DNA of 64,000 nucleotides from JBOFLG01 sp051657745 (GTDB lineage: Bacteria > Actinomycetota > Actinomycetes > Actinomycetales > Dermatophilaceae): positions 1 through 64,000 of the forward strand of contig JBOFLG010000072.1 of NCBI GenBank assembly GCA_051657745.1, given 5' to 3'. The notes under the pieces were generated by a model. It was not told the DNA's origin, did not search any database, and saw only the letters and a list, made by a program, of their open reading frames with translations. A program made the translations under genes and the position numbers. Shown one piece after another: positions 25,356 through 32,958 of this stretch; position 1 is the stretch's first letter; every line of letters starts with the position of its first letter.

Positions 25356-25356
25356 T
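25312..25356. repeat. 20-bp tandem repeat at trmD 3' end
   Basis: Two copies of GCGGTGCCRCCCGGCGCCAC (25312-25331, 25332-25351) plus a five-base third start that runs into the trmD stop codon. Each copy contains the self-complementary core GGCGCC. It may serve as terminator or have arisen by slippage. Confidence 0.8.
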
Positions 25357-26585
25357 CATCGGGAACGGGGCTTGGTGAGGTCGACGGTGCCGGGGAAGGC
25401 ACCGTCCCCAGGGAGCAACCGGTAGCCCGCCCGCCGGTACCGACGCACGTTTCGGTCGCTGACGCGGGCGGTGTTGATCCAGAACGTCGTCACCGACGGT
25501 GGTGCCGCGGCTTCGGCGAGCACGAGCAGTTCGCGTCCCAGGCCACGCCCTTGCAGGTCGGGTGCGACCATCAGTCGCCCGGTCTCCCAGACCTGTTCGT
25601 CGCCGGGGCGCACCCGCCCACGCACCGATCCGACAAGGCGTCCAGGGGCGCCATCGGCCCGGCGCGACCGCACCACCCAGGTCGTCCACTCCGTGAACGA
25701 GGCGGCGACCACCTCGAGCGGCTCGTCGAGCGGAGGGATCGCCCAGCTCCCACACCGTCGCCCCTCGGGCACCCAGCACGCCAGCTGCAGGACCAACAAC
25801 TCGGGGGCGTCGGCCGGAGTCGCCAGACGCACGTCACAGTCCGTGAGACCGGATGACGCCGCAGCCGGTTCGAGCAGGTCGGGCCGGCGAGCAGCGGTAC
25901 GCGCCAGTCGCTGCTGGTGTCGCCATCGCCGAATCGCCGCGTGGTCACCGGACAGCAGCACCGACGGCACCTCGCGTACGGCAGTACCGTCGTCCCAGGA
26001 CGCCGGGCGGGTATAGACGGGGTACTCGAGCAGTCCGTCCTCGTGCGACTCCTCGACCAGGCTCTCGGCGTTGCCGACCACCCCGGGCAGCAGCCGAGCG
26101 ACCGCCTCGACCACTGCCAGCACCGCCACCTCGCCGCCATTGACGACGAAGTCCCCGAGTGAGACGACCGTGACCGGCATCCGCGTTGCAGCATGCTCGG
26201 AAACGCGCTCGTCGATGCCCTCATACCGGCCACAGGCGAACGCAAGCCACGGCTCGGTGGCCAAGGTTCGCGCCATCGCCTGAGTGAACGGCACACCCCC
26301 CGGACCGGGCACCAGAAGGTGCGGCACCGTCATCCCGTCGCTGGCCCCGGCGGCCACCACGGCGTCGAGAGCCTCAGCCCACGGCGGGGCTGTCATCACC
26401 ATCCCCGCCCCGCCACCGAACGGTGCATCGTCGACGGTTCGATGCCGGTCATGGGCGAAGGCGCGCAAGTCATGCACGTGCAGGTCGAGGATGCCGCGGC
26501 GACGCGCCTTCCCGATGAGAGACAGATCGAGCGGCGCGAGGTACTCGGGGAAGATCGTGACGACGTCGAGACGCACGCGGGTCAC
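25356..26585 (-). CDS. trmD: tRNA (guanine37-N1)-methyltransferase TrmD fused to GNAT acetyltransferase
   Basis: A 409-aa two-domain protein. Residues 1 to about 245 are TrmD, which methylates G37 next to the anticodon to prevent frameshifting: RLDVVTIFPEYLAPLD, DDAPFGGGAGMVM, FACGRYEGIDERV, and the knot SLGDFVVNGGEVAVL. Residues from about 250 are a GNAT domain with the acetyl-CoA loop APDLQGRGLGRELL and the late motif DRNVRRYRRAGYR. TrmD alone is about 240 aa. The ATG overlaps the rimM stop. Such fusions occur in some Micrococcales; the acetyltransferase substrate is unknown. Confidence 0.93.
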   Translation of the reverse strand: MTRVRLDVVTIFPEYLAPLDLSLIGKARRRGILDLHVHDLRAFAHDRHRTVDDAPFGGGAGMVMTAPPWAEALDAVVAAGASDGMTVPHLLVPGPGGVPFTQAMARTLATEPWLAFACGRYEGIDERVSEHAATRMPVTVVSLGDFVVNGGEVAVLAVVEAVARLLPGVVGNAESLVEESHEDGLLEYPVYTRPASWDDGTAVREVPSVLLSGDHAAIRRWRHQQRLARTAARRPDLLEPAAASSGLTDCDVRLATPADAPELLVLQLACWVPEGRRCGSWAIPPLDEPLEVVAASFTEWTTWVVRSRRADGAPGRLVGSVRGRVRPGDEQVWETGRLMVAPDLQGRGLGRELLVLAEAAAPPSVTTFWINTARVSDRNVRRYRRAGYRLLPGDGAFPGTVDLTKPRSR

Positions 26586-27106
26586 CCCTCGAGGTCGAGC
26601 AGCCCCGGTGGTGCGTCGACCACCACGCGGCCGGCCGCGAGGTCAACCTCGGGCACCAGCGCGGCGACGAACGGCACCTGGGCGTCGGCTCCCGACAACA
26701 CCCGGATCACGAGCCGGTCCTGGGCCGCCCCGAGGTGCAAGCCGACCACCTCACCAAGGTCAGTTCCGCTCGGGTCGACCACCCGCAAACCGACGAGTTG
26801 GCCCTCGGTGTAGGCGTCGGGCTCGTCTTCGACCGCGAGCTCATCCGGGATGATGAGCCGAGTACCCCGCAGGCCCTCGGCCCCGGTGCGATCCGGCACC
26901 TCGTGAAACCCGACGAGCCAGATGCCACGATGCACACGGGCGGAGCGCACGGTCAGCGCCCGGGGCACCCCGGAGCCGGCCCGTGCCTCGGTACTCAGCA
27001 CAGCGTCAACAGCAAGCCGACGTTCCGGCGCGTCGGTGTGCAACTGCACGGTGACTTCGCCGCGCAGCCCGTGCGGCCTGCCGATCCGGGCGACAACTTT
27101 GCTCAC
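26582..27106 (-). CDS. rimM: Ribosome maturation factor RimM
   Basis: Assists late 30S assembly through S19. The start is the GTG giving KVVARIGRPHGLRGEV, with GGAAGGG 8 nt upstream; 174 aa. The N-terminal RimM beta barrel (about 1-90) and PRC-barrel (about 100-172, YTEGQLVGLRVVDPSG and VPFVAALVPEVDLAAGR) are both present. It overlaps trmD by 4 nt and follows the KH protein gene by 82 nt. Confidence 0.94.
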   Translation of the reverse strand: MSKVVARIGRPHGLRGEVTVQLHTDAPERRLAVDAVLSTEARAGSGVPRALTVRSARVHRGIWLVGFHEVPDRTGAEGLRGTRLIIPDELAVEDEPDAYTEGQLVGLRVVDPSGTDLGEVVGLHLGAAQDRLVIRVLSGADAQVPFVAALVPEVDLAAGRVVVDAPPGLLDLEG

Positions 27107-27188
27107 GGTCGGCACCCTTCCCGGGGACGGTCGCGTCGGAGCATGCACCGACGGCCACGAACCTCAGGCGGCCGGAACACCACTCGAG

Positions 27189-27431
27189 TCAGCGAACCTG
27201 GTCGGTGTCAACGATGTCGATGCGCACCTGGCGGCCACCGGCCAGCGCACCCATCACCGTGCGGAGGGCGCTGGCCGTGCGACCTGACCGGCCGATGACC
27301 CGGCCCAGATCCTCGGGGTGCACGCGCACCTCGAGGATCTCGCCACGGCGCAACTCCTTGCGGCGCACCTGCACCTCGTCCTCGTGGTCGACGATGCCCG
27401 AAACGAGGTGCTCGAGGGCCTCCTCGAGCAC
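27189..27431 (-). CDS. khpA: KH-domain RNA-binding protein (KhpA/YlqC)
   Basis: An 80-aa single KH domain protein, RNA chaperone-like, conserved between rpsP and rimM in Gram-positives. The GxxG loop is in RVIGRSGRTASALRTVM, preceded by ILEVRVHPEDLG. It starts 2 nt after the rpsP stop, so translation is coupled to S16. Confidence 0.94.
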   Translation of the reverse strand: MLEEALEHLVSGIVDHEDEVQVRRKELRRGEILEVRVHPEDLGRVIGRSGRTASALRTVMGALAGGRQVRIDIVDTDQVR

Positions 27432-27433
27432 GG

Positions 27434-27955
27434 TCAGGCGTCCTTCGCCTCGGCCTCGGGAGCCGGGCTCTCCGGCACGGCGCCCTCTGCGGCCGGCGCA
27501 GCGGAGGCGTCTGGGGCGACCTCGGTCGCAGGTGCCTCGGCGGCAACCGGGGCCGCCTTCTTCGCGGCCCGCTTGCGCGACGTAGTGGCGCCGGAGGCGT
27601 CATCCGAGGACTTACCGGCGGCGGCCACCGCGGCCTCGTACAGATCCTTCTTCGCCGGCTTGGGCGCCTTCACCTTGAGCGTGCCCTCGGCGCCGGGCTC
27701 GCCGCGGAACTTCTGCCAGTCACCGGTGACCTTGAGCAGCGCCATCGTGGCCTCGGTCGGCTGCGCACCGTTGCCGAGCCAGTACTGGGCGCGCTCGCTG
27801 TCGATCTCGATGAGCGAGGGCTCCTGGGTGGGGTGGTACTTGCCGATCTCCTCGATCGCCCGGCCGTCGCGTTTGGTGCGCGAGTCCATCACGACGACGC
27901 GGTAGAACGGTGCACGGATCTTGCCCATGCGCTTGAGACGGATCTTGACGGCCAC
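27434..27955 (-). CDS. rpsP: 30S ribosomal protein S16 with long C-terminal tail
   Basis: The start is the GTG giving AVKIRLKRMGKIRAPFYRV, with GAGGAG 9 nt upstream. The core of about 85 residues has SRTKRDGRAIEEIGKYHP and AQYWLGNGAQPTEATMALLK. A tail of about 88 residues follows: a basic Lys/Ala stretch (SRKRAAKKAAP) and then an acidic Ala/Pro/Glu end. S16 is 80-100 aa in many bacteria; this one is 173. First gene of the rpsP-khpA-rimM-trmD operon. Confidence 0.95.
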   Translation of the reverse strand: MAVKIRLKRMGKIRAPFYRVVVMDSRTKRDGRAIEEIGKYHPTQEPSLIEIDSERAQYWLGNGAQPTEATMALLKVTGDWQKFRGEPGAEGTLKVKAPKPAKKDLYEAAVAAAGKSSDDASGATTSRKRAAKKAAPVAAEAPATEVAPDASAAPAAEGAVPESPAPEAEAKDA

Positions 27956-28277
27956 GGTGATGGTCTCCTCATGAATTGTGAGCGCGGCGAGACCGCGTTC
28001 AGGATGCCGCGGGGAGCCGGATGCTCGGTGTAGGCGTCCGGTCCGAGTCGATGGCCAGCGAAGCGCAGCGCACGGCCGGACGGGTACAGCCCTCGATCCT
28101 GCCAGATCGCGCGCGGGCGCGCACAATCCGCAGTCTCGCCGGTGGCGCCGACCCGCCCACTCGGGCCATGGCGACCCGCCCGCTCAGGCCATAGCGACCC
28201 GCCCGCTCAGGCCATGGCGACCCGCCCGCTCAGGCCATAGCGACTCACCGGATCCCGCACCTGCGGGCGGCACGCCG
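27956..28277. other. Gene-free stretch upstream of rpsP with tandem repeats
   Basis: 322 bp between the stop of the Rrf2 gene and the start of rpsP, both on the minus strand. It holds a four-copy 23-bp repeat (28148-28239) and must hold the rpsP promoter. No obvious consensus promoter was picked out. Confidence 0.5.
28148..28239. repeat. 23-bp tandem repeat, four copies
   Basis: The unit is GCGACCCGCCCGCTCAGGCC followed by ATA or ATG. Copies are at 28148-28170, 28171-28193, 28194-28216 and 28217-28239. The first copy differs at several positions. The last base alternates G, A, G, A, suggesting a 46-bp higher-order duplication. A broken fifth copy follows (GCGACT). Confidence 0.9.
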
Positions 28278-28748
28278 TCACCGGCTCTGCCACGCCTCCG
28301 GGCTCTCAGCCATCGCCCGAACGTGCTCCGGAAGATCGCCATTCAGGACATCGGCGAGGGATGTGCGATCGAGAACGTCGCGCAACGCCGCCCGGGCCGC
28401 CACCCACACGGTGCCCAAGTGCTCCGCGGGTCCGGGGTAGCGCGCCTCGTGCACTCGCAGCCCGCGGACCTCGGCGAGTGGGCCATCGACGATGCGCAGC
28501 ACCATGCCGAGGGTGATCTCGGCAGGGTCGCGAGCCAGCCGATAGCCGCCTCCACTCCCCCGGCGACTCACCACCAGACCAGAGCGACGGAGGTCGCCGA
28601 GAATGGCCTCGAGGAACTTCGGTGGCACCTCCGCCCGCCGGGCGAGTTCCTCCGACGGATGGCTGACCGTCCGGGCCGAGTCCGCAGCCAGCACGAGGAG
28701 CGCCCGTACGGCGTAGTCGGCACGAGCGGAGACGTCCACGGCGGCCAT
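28278..28748 (-). CDS. Rrf2-family transcriptional regulator without Fe-S cysteines
   Basis: A 156-aa winged-helix regulator from the ATG giving MAAVDVSARADYAVRAL. The HTH region is LARRAEVPPKFLEAILGDLR, followed by wing SRRGSGGGYRLARDP, the classic Rrf2 signature. There is no Cys at all, so it is not an IscR/NsrR iron-sulfur type and is closer to CymR/YwnA-like members. It is divergent from a TSUP transporter with 163 bp between. A palindrome overlapping the transporter's promoter (28863-28885) is its likely operator, so it probably represses that gene and perhaps itself. Confidence 0.9.
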   Translation of the reverse strand: MAAVDVSARADYAVRALLVLAADSARTVSHPSEELARRAEVPPKFLEAILGDLRRSGLVVSRRGSGGGYRLARDPAEITLGMVLRIVDGPLAEVRGLRVHEARYPGPAEHLGTVWVAARAALRDVLDRTSLADVLNGDLPEHVRAMAESPEAWQSR

Positions 28749-28800
28749 CCTGCCACCCGTCCGCACCCCCTCCGATCCGGTGACTGTGACTATGACCGCA

Positions 28801-28851
28801 CGGGTTGCCAGACCGAGCCGCTGTGACGGTTCGGGTTGCCAGACCGGGCCG
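28801..28851. repeat. Pair of 20-bp direct repeats upstream of TSUP gene
   Basis: CGGGTTGCCAGACCGRGCCG occurs at 28801-28820 and 28832-28851, 31 bp apart, close to three helical turns. The second copy contains the putative -35 element of the TSUP promoter. These may be regulator sites or a promoter duplication. Confidence 0.7.
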
Positions 28852-28864
28852 ATATCTCTATCTT
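28836..28864 (+). promoter_or_regulatory. Putative TSUP promoter
   Basis: TTGCCA (28836-28841), a 17-bp spacer, then TATCTT (28859-28864). The start of transcription would fall inside the palindrome that follows. The TSUP GTG is at 28912 with AGGGGG five bases upstream. Confidence 0.6.
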
Positions 28865-28885
28865 TCCTAGTAGTCCGGTAGGAAA
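28863..28885. promoter_or_regulatory. Putative Rrf2 operator
   Basis: TTTCCTA (28863-28869), nine bases, TAGGAAA (28879-28885): a perfect 7-bp inverted repeat in otherwise GC-rich DNA. It overlaps the -10 and expected +1 of the TSUP promoter, between two divergent genes, one of them an Rrf2 regulator. Confidence 0.6.
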
Positions 28886-28911
28886 TATCCGTCACTCATG
28901 AGGGGGTCGCC

Positions 28912-29850
28912 GTGCGACGTCTCGTTCTTCTCGCCCTCGTCGGGCTCGGTGCGCAGCTCGTCGATGGGTCGCTTGGCATGGCCTACGGCGTCACCTCGAC
29001 GACGCTGCTCCTCGCCATCGGCACCAACCCGGCCGCAGCGTCGGCCACGGTGCACCTCGCCGAAATCGGCACCACGCTGGCCAGCGGAGCCGCACACTGG
29101 AAGTTCGGCAACGTCGACTGGAAGGTCGTGGCCCGGATCGGCATCCCCGGAGCCCTCGGCGCGTTCGCCGGTGCGACGTTCCTCTCCGCGCTCGACACCT
29201 CCGTCGCGGCACCAGTGATGTCGCTGGTCCTGCTCAGCCTCGGCATCTACGTCCTGACCCGATTCACCGTCACCGGCCTGCGTCGCGACCGGCTCGGTCA
29301 CCCACTTCGCCGCCGGTTCCTGGTCCCGCTCGGGGCGGTCGCTGGTTTTGTCGACGCCACGGGGGGCGGTGGCTGGGGTCCCATCGGAACGCCCGCGATC
29401 CTCGCGAGCGGCCGGCTCGAGCCGCGCAAAGTGATCGGCTCGATCGACACCAGCGAGTTCCTTGTCGCGCTGGCCGCGAGCATCGGCTTCCTCCTGGCAC
29501 TGGGGTCGCAGGGTATCGACCCCATGTGGGTGGCAGCGCTGCTCATCGGCGGCCTGATCGCGGCGCCGATCGCTGCCTGGCTGGTACGCCACATCCCGCC
29601 TCGCGTCCTTGGCTCCGCAGTCGGCGGCGTCATCGTGCTCACCAACCTGCGGACGATTCTGCGTAGCGACTGGGTCGCCGCTCCCGACGCCACCCGCTAC
29701 CTCCTCTACGCCGCCGTCGCTGTGGTGTGGGCCGCAGCGGTCGCCTGGTCGGTGCGAGCACACCGGCGCGACCTGGCTCTGGACCGCGAACTCGAGGCGA
29801 TCGAGGGTCACGACCCGCGCGAGAAAGACGCGGCAGCCCGCACCGTCTGA
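28912..29850 (+). CDS. TSUP (TauE/SafE) family membrane transporter
   Basis: A 312-aa eight-segment transporter of the family that moves sulfite, sulfonates, thiosulfate or related sulfur anions. It starts GLGAQLVDGSLGMAYGVTST, a TSUP repeat motif; the second repeat carries GFVDATGGGGWGPIGTP. The C-terminal 45 residues after the last helix are cytoplasmic and acidic. The divergent Rrf2 regulator suggests control by a sulfur metabolite, as in CymR systems; that is inference. Confidence 0.9.
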   Translation: MRRLVLLALVGLGAQLVDGSLGMAYGVTSTTLLLAIGTNPAAASATVHLAEIGTTLASGAAHWKFGNVDWKVVARIGIPGALGAFAGATFLSALDTSVAAPVMSLVLLSLGIYVLTRFTVTGLRRDRLGHPLRRRFLVPLGAVAGFVDATGGGGWGPIGTPAILASGRLEPRKVIGSIDTSEFLVALAASIGFLLALGSQGIDPMWVAALLIGGLIAAPIAAWLVRHIPPRVLGSAVGGVIVLTNLRTILRSDWVAAPDATRYLLYAAVAVVWAAAVAWSVRAHRRDLALDRELEAIEGHDPREKDAAARTV

Positions 29851-29866
29851 CCGTCATCCGACTGCC

Positions 29867-29953
29867 GCTTTTCCGCCCCATCACGCAAGCCCGTGGTTCG
29901 CATGTGTTGTCAACCCGTGCGAACCGCGGGTATCCGTGATGGGGCGGAAAAGC
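29867..29953. terminator. Bidirectional terminator, 87-nt nested palindrome
   Basis: Outer arms 29867-29885 and 29935-29953 pair perfectly over 19 bp, starting GCTTTTCCGCCCC on one side. Inside, 29890-29904 pairs with 29916-29930 over 15 bp with two G:U pairs. It fills the gap between the convergent TSUP and amidohydrolase stops. The TTTT/AAAA at the base gives each direction a short U-run. Confidence 0.85.
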
Positions 29954-29956
29954 CTG

Positions 29957-31048
29957 TCAGCGGCGGGCGACGACGGCGCCGCGCAGCACGATCACCGCGG
30001 GGTGAGCAAGCACGGTGACGTCGTCTCGCGGGTCGGCCGAGTAGACCACCAGATCGGCCTCGTCACCCTCCTCCAGACCCGGCCGGCCGAGCCACTCCCG
30101 CGCCCCCCAGCAGGCAGCATCCACGGCCTCGGCCGCAGTAAGCCCGGCGCGGACGAGGTGCCCGACCTCACTGGCGACCACGCCGTGCGGAATCGACCCA
30201 CCAGCATCGGTGCCCACGTAGATCGGGACGCCCGCCTCCCGTGCCGCAGCAATGGTCGTGTACCGACGAGCATGCAGGTCGAGCATGTGCCGGTAGTACC
30301 GGGGGAACTTCTCCCGGGCTGGCTCGGCGATCTGCGGGAACGTGTCGATGGTGACCAGGGTCGGCACCATCGCGATGCCCTGCCTGGCGAATAGTCCGAT
30401 GGTGTCGTCTTCCAAGCCGCACCCATGCTCGACGCAGTCGGTACCGGCGGCGGCGAGGTCGCGCAGCGACTGCTCTCCGAAGCAGTGCGCGGTGACCCGG
30501 GCACCCTCCTCGTGCGCAGCGGCAACTGCCTCCGCGAGCACGTCGGCGGGCCAGCACGGGGCGAGGTCGCCACCATCGCGGTCGATCCAGTCGCCGACCA
30601 GCTTGACCCAGCCGTCACCCGCTCGCGCTTCGAGGCGGACCCGCTCGACGAGCTGGTCCGGCTCGACCTCCCAGGCGTAGTTCCGCAGGTAACGCCGAGT
30701 GCGGGCGATGTGCCGGCCAGCGCGGATGACGCGCGGCAGGTCTGCCCGACCGTCGATCCAGCGCGTGTTGGCCGGCGAACCAGCATCGCGGATGAGGAGC
30801 GTGCCGGCGTCACGGTCTACCGTGGCCTGTGCCTCGGCGGTCGCGTCATCGACCGCACCGTGCCGGCCCAGGCCGACGTGGCAGTGCGCATCGACCAGAC
30901 CCGGGAGCACCCACCCCGCAACGGTGGAGATGTCGTGGCCCGCAGCGGGGCGCGTATACGTCATCCGGCCGCCACACACCCACGCCTCCGGACGGACCTC
31001 GTGCGGCCCCACGAGGACCGGACCGGACAGATGCAGCACTGTCGCCAT
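29957..31048 (-). CDS. Amidohydrolase family protein
   Basis: A 363-aa metal-dependent hydrolase of the imidazolonepropionase/prolidase-like amidohydrolase group. Metal ligands visible: HCH in LPGLVDAHCHVGLG, a likely bridging Lys in DGWVKLVGDW, His in VTAHCFGEQ and VEHGCGLED, and Asp in IYVGTDAGGSIPHG. The start is taken as the second ATG (31048), since a TAGGTT box ends 8 nt before it; an ATG at 31054 would add two residues. Substrate unknown. It ends in the strong palindromic terminator shared with the TSUP gene. Confidence 0.88.
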   Translation of the reverse strand: MATVLHLSGPVLVGPHEVRPEAWVCGGRMTYTRPAAGHDISTVAGWVLPGLVDAHCHVGLGRHGAVDDATAEAQATVDRDAGTLLIRDAGSPANTRWIDGRADLPRVIRAGRHIARTRRYLRNYAWEVEPDQLVERVRLEARAGDGWVKLVGDWIDRDGGDLAPCWPADVLAEAVAAAHEEGARVTAHCFGEQSLRDLAAAGTDCVEHGCGLEDDTIGLFARQGIAMVPTLVTIDTFPQIAEPAREKFPRYYRHMLDLHARRYTTIAAAREAGVPIYVGTDAGGSIPHGVVASEVGHLVRAGLTAAEAVDAACWGAREWLGRPGLEEGDEADLVVYSADPRDDVTVLAHPAVIVLRGAVVARR

Positions 31049-31059
31049 GGACATCGAAC

Positions 31060-31890
31060 CTAGCCTGGGCCGCCACCCCGGCCGGTCGCAGCGAGCACCC
31101 GCCGCAGGGTCTCGACCACCACCGACGGCGCGTCGGTGTGCACCCAGTGGCCCGCTCCGTTCACGGTGACGAGCCGCATTCGTGGGAACAGGACCCGCAT
31201 CCGCGGCGCGTCGGCATCCGAGACGTACGCCGACTCCGAGCCCGCGAGCCAGACGACGAGACCGTCAAACACCGCTCCCGCAGTATCAGGGAACCCTCCG
31301 ATGCGGGAGCTCTCCCCGCGCGCGGCGTCGCGGGCGAACAGCGCGAGGTTGGCCTGCCAGGACCAGGTGGCGCCCGAGCGGCGCAAGTTCTGCAGCAGGA
31401 AGCCGCGTACTCCGGGGTCGGGTTCGGCTGCGGCAAAACAGCTTTCGGCATCGGCTCGGCTGTGGAGGTCAGCAAGCGGGAGCCGCTGCATCGCGTCGAT
31501 GTAGCCGGTGAATCGGTGGATTCCGCGGTAGTCGGTGGGTGCGATGTCGACGACGACCAGGCTGGTCAGGAGGTGCGGATGACGCAGCGCCAGCACCATA
31601 GCCACCTTGCCTCCCAGTGAGTGCCCCACGACCACCCACGGCTCCCCCGGCGCCACCGCCGCTAAAGTGGCGGCGACAGCGTCGGCGTAGCCCTCGTACG
31701 AGAACTCCTCGGTCCACGGCGAACGGCCGTGATCGGGCAGGTCTACGAGCAGGCAGCGAGCCCGGATGCCGTCAGGACCGGCGACCGCCGTGGCCACCTT
31801 CGCCCAGTTGCGCCCCTGCCCGAAGAGCCCATGCAGGAAGACGACCCGCGGCCCGCCGGCGCCAACGGATGACGTGTGCAGCAGGGTCAA
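31060..31890 (-). CDS. Alpha/beta-fold hydrolase (YbfF-like)
   Basis: A 276-aa esterase-like enzyme. The oxyanion-hole motif is VVFLHGLFGQGRNW, the nucleophile Ser is in VVVGHSLGGKVA (about residue 91), and the catalytic His is in VNGAGHWVHTD near the end. The Asp member likely lies in the stretch between. The best resemblance is to acyl-CoA or short-chain esterases of the YbfF type. The start overlaps the preceding 83-aa gene by 4 nt, so it is expressed with ffh and the alarmone synthetase. Confidence 0.9.
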   Translation of the reverse strand: MTLLHTSSVGAGGPRVVFLHGLFGQGRNWAKVATAVAGPDGIRARCLLVDLPDHGRSPWTEEFSYEGYADAVAATLAAVAPGEPWVVVGHSLGGKVAMVLALRHPHLLTSLVVVDIAPTDYRGIHRFTGYIDAMQRLPLADLHSRADAESCFAAAEPDPGVRGFLLQNLRRSGATWSWQANLALFARDAARGESSRIGGFPDTAGAVFDGLVVWLAGSESAYVSDADAPRMRVLFPRMRLVTVNGAGHWVHTDAPSVVVETLRRVLAATGRGGGPG

Positions 31891-32138
31891 GCGGAGGCGC
31901 GGATGATCTCGGCACCGCGGCGAGCCAATGACGCGACGTCATGGAAGTAGCGGGCATGGGTGGTCCGGAGCATCTGGGCGCTGTCGGCTCCGAGCACGAC
32001 CACCTCGATCTCCGGGTCGTGCCGGTGCTGACGCTCGACAGCGAACCGCTCCTGCATCGCCGCTCTCGGGTCGGTGAACTCGTCTTCGCTGAGCACCTGA
32101 CCGGCGTGGCGGTCGAACACCATCACGAAGTGCTTCAT
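31887..32138 (-). CDS. Conserved-looking hypothetical protein, 83 aa
   Basis: A small alpha/beta-looking protein: MKHFVMVFDRHAGQVLSEDEF, a charged middle (AMQERFAVERQHRHDPEIEV), then VVVLGADSAQMLRTTHARYF. No Cys and no membrane segment. I do not recognise the family. It sits 10 nt after the alarmone synthetase and overlaps the alpha/beta hydrolase by 4 nt. Toxic small alarmone synthetases are often paired with a small antitoxin gene, so that possibility exists, but nothing in the sequence proves it. Confidence 0.75.
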   Translation of the reverse strand: MKHFVMVFDRHAGQVLSEDEFTDPRAAMQERFAVERQHRHDPEIEVVVLGADSAQMLRTTHARYFHDVASLARRGAEIIRASA

Positions 32139-32148
32139 CGTTCATCCT

Positions 32149-32949
32149 TCATCCGGTGAGTTCATCAATGCGGGCCAGGGCCACGGTGATCTCGCGGAGC
32201 ACCTCATCTGCCCGCCGCTTCACGTCGGAAACCGTGTCCGCCACATGTCGTCTCACGCCATCGAACGCATGTCTCAGGTCGTGATCGAGGCGCAGCCTGT
32301 GTTCCTCGGACACTACATGATCGAACTTTGCCTTCTTCCGCAGATCCTCGAGCAGGGCGATCCCGACGCCCAGGTGGCACACCAGGCCGAGGAGGTCGCC
32401 ACGAGTGACGTTGGGCGCGACCTCGATGTCGGCGCCGGCGAGCGGCTCGCGGTATCGCACCTCCCGACCCCAACGGTCGGCCAGTCGCTCCATGGCCTGG
32501 GCCCACATATCCTGGGGCGCGGTCCGCACCTGGACCTCGACTGGAAGTCCATCGCAGGTCACGATCAGGTGAACGGCGCGATACCCGTGCATCGGCTCGG
32601 TGCGGCGATCAACGACTCGTGACGAGGCCCCGAAACAGCCGACGATCAGGGTGACTGCAGCGTCCTGCTCGTCCAGTCCGCCCGAGACGACGATGCGAGC
32701 GCCCGCGACATCCTGGACAGACTTGAACGACGTACCACGACTCAGCTTGTCGACCAGCGTTCCGGTGGACTTGACTCGCGACGTGGACGACAACCCGAGT
32801 TCGGCCAGCTGTTCCTGAGCCGCGTCGAGCGCGGCCTGGTAGCAGTCGAGAACATCCTGCAGCAGCTGCCAGTCGGCGTCGGAGACATCATCAGCTCGCA
32901 AGCGCTTTCCGAGGGCGTCCAGCGCGCTACGGGAGATCGGCAGCGGCAT
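32149..32949 (-). CDS. Small alarmone synthetase (RelA/SpoT synthetase domain)
   Basis: A 266-aa protein with a RelA/SpoT-type (p)ppGpp synthetase domain and no hydrolase, TGS or ACT domain. Visible motifs: ATP-loop SRVKSTGTLVDKLSR (about 57-71), DVAGARIVVS, GTP-contact GYRAVHLIV, and EVQVRTAPQDMWAQAMERL. The flanks are helical (1-50 and 185-266). It is expected to make ppGpp, pGpp or (p)ppApp. It starts 9 nt after the ffh stop, which places alarmone synthesis in the SRP transcript. It does not clearly match RelQ, RelP or RelV. Confidence 0.85.
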   Translation of the reverse strand: MPLPISRSALDALGKRLRADDVSDADWQLLQDVLDCYQAALDAAQEQLAELGLSSTSRVKSTGTLVDKLSRGTSFKSVQDVAGARIVVSGGLDEQDAAVTLIVGCFGASSRVVDRRTEPMHGYRAVHLIVTCDGLPVEVQVRTAPQDMWAQAMERLADRWGREVRYREPLAGADIEVAPNVTRGDLLGLVCHLGVGIALLEDLRKKAKFDHVVSEEHRLRLDHDLRHAFDGVRRHVADTVSDVKRRADEVLREITVALARIDELTG

Positions 32950-32958
32950 GCGGGGGGC

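Noticed and set aside
25052..25402. 116-codon minus-strand frame between trmD and rplS
   Set aside because: It overlaps the trmD 3' end and the 20-bp repeat, has no motif, and its start has no ribosome binding site.
28148..28248. Possible CRISPR array
   Set aside because: The 23-bp units are contiguous with no spacers, so this is a tandem repeat.
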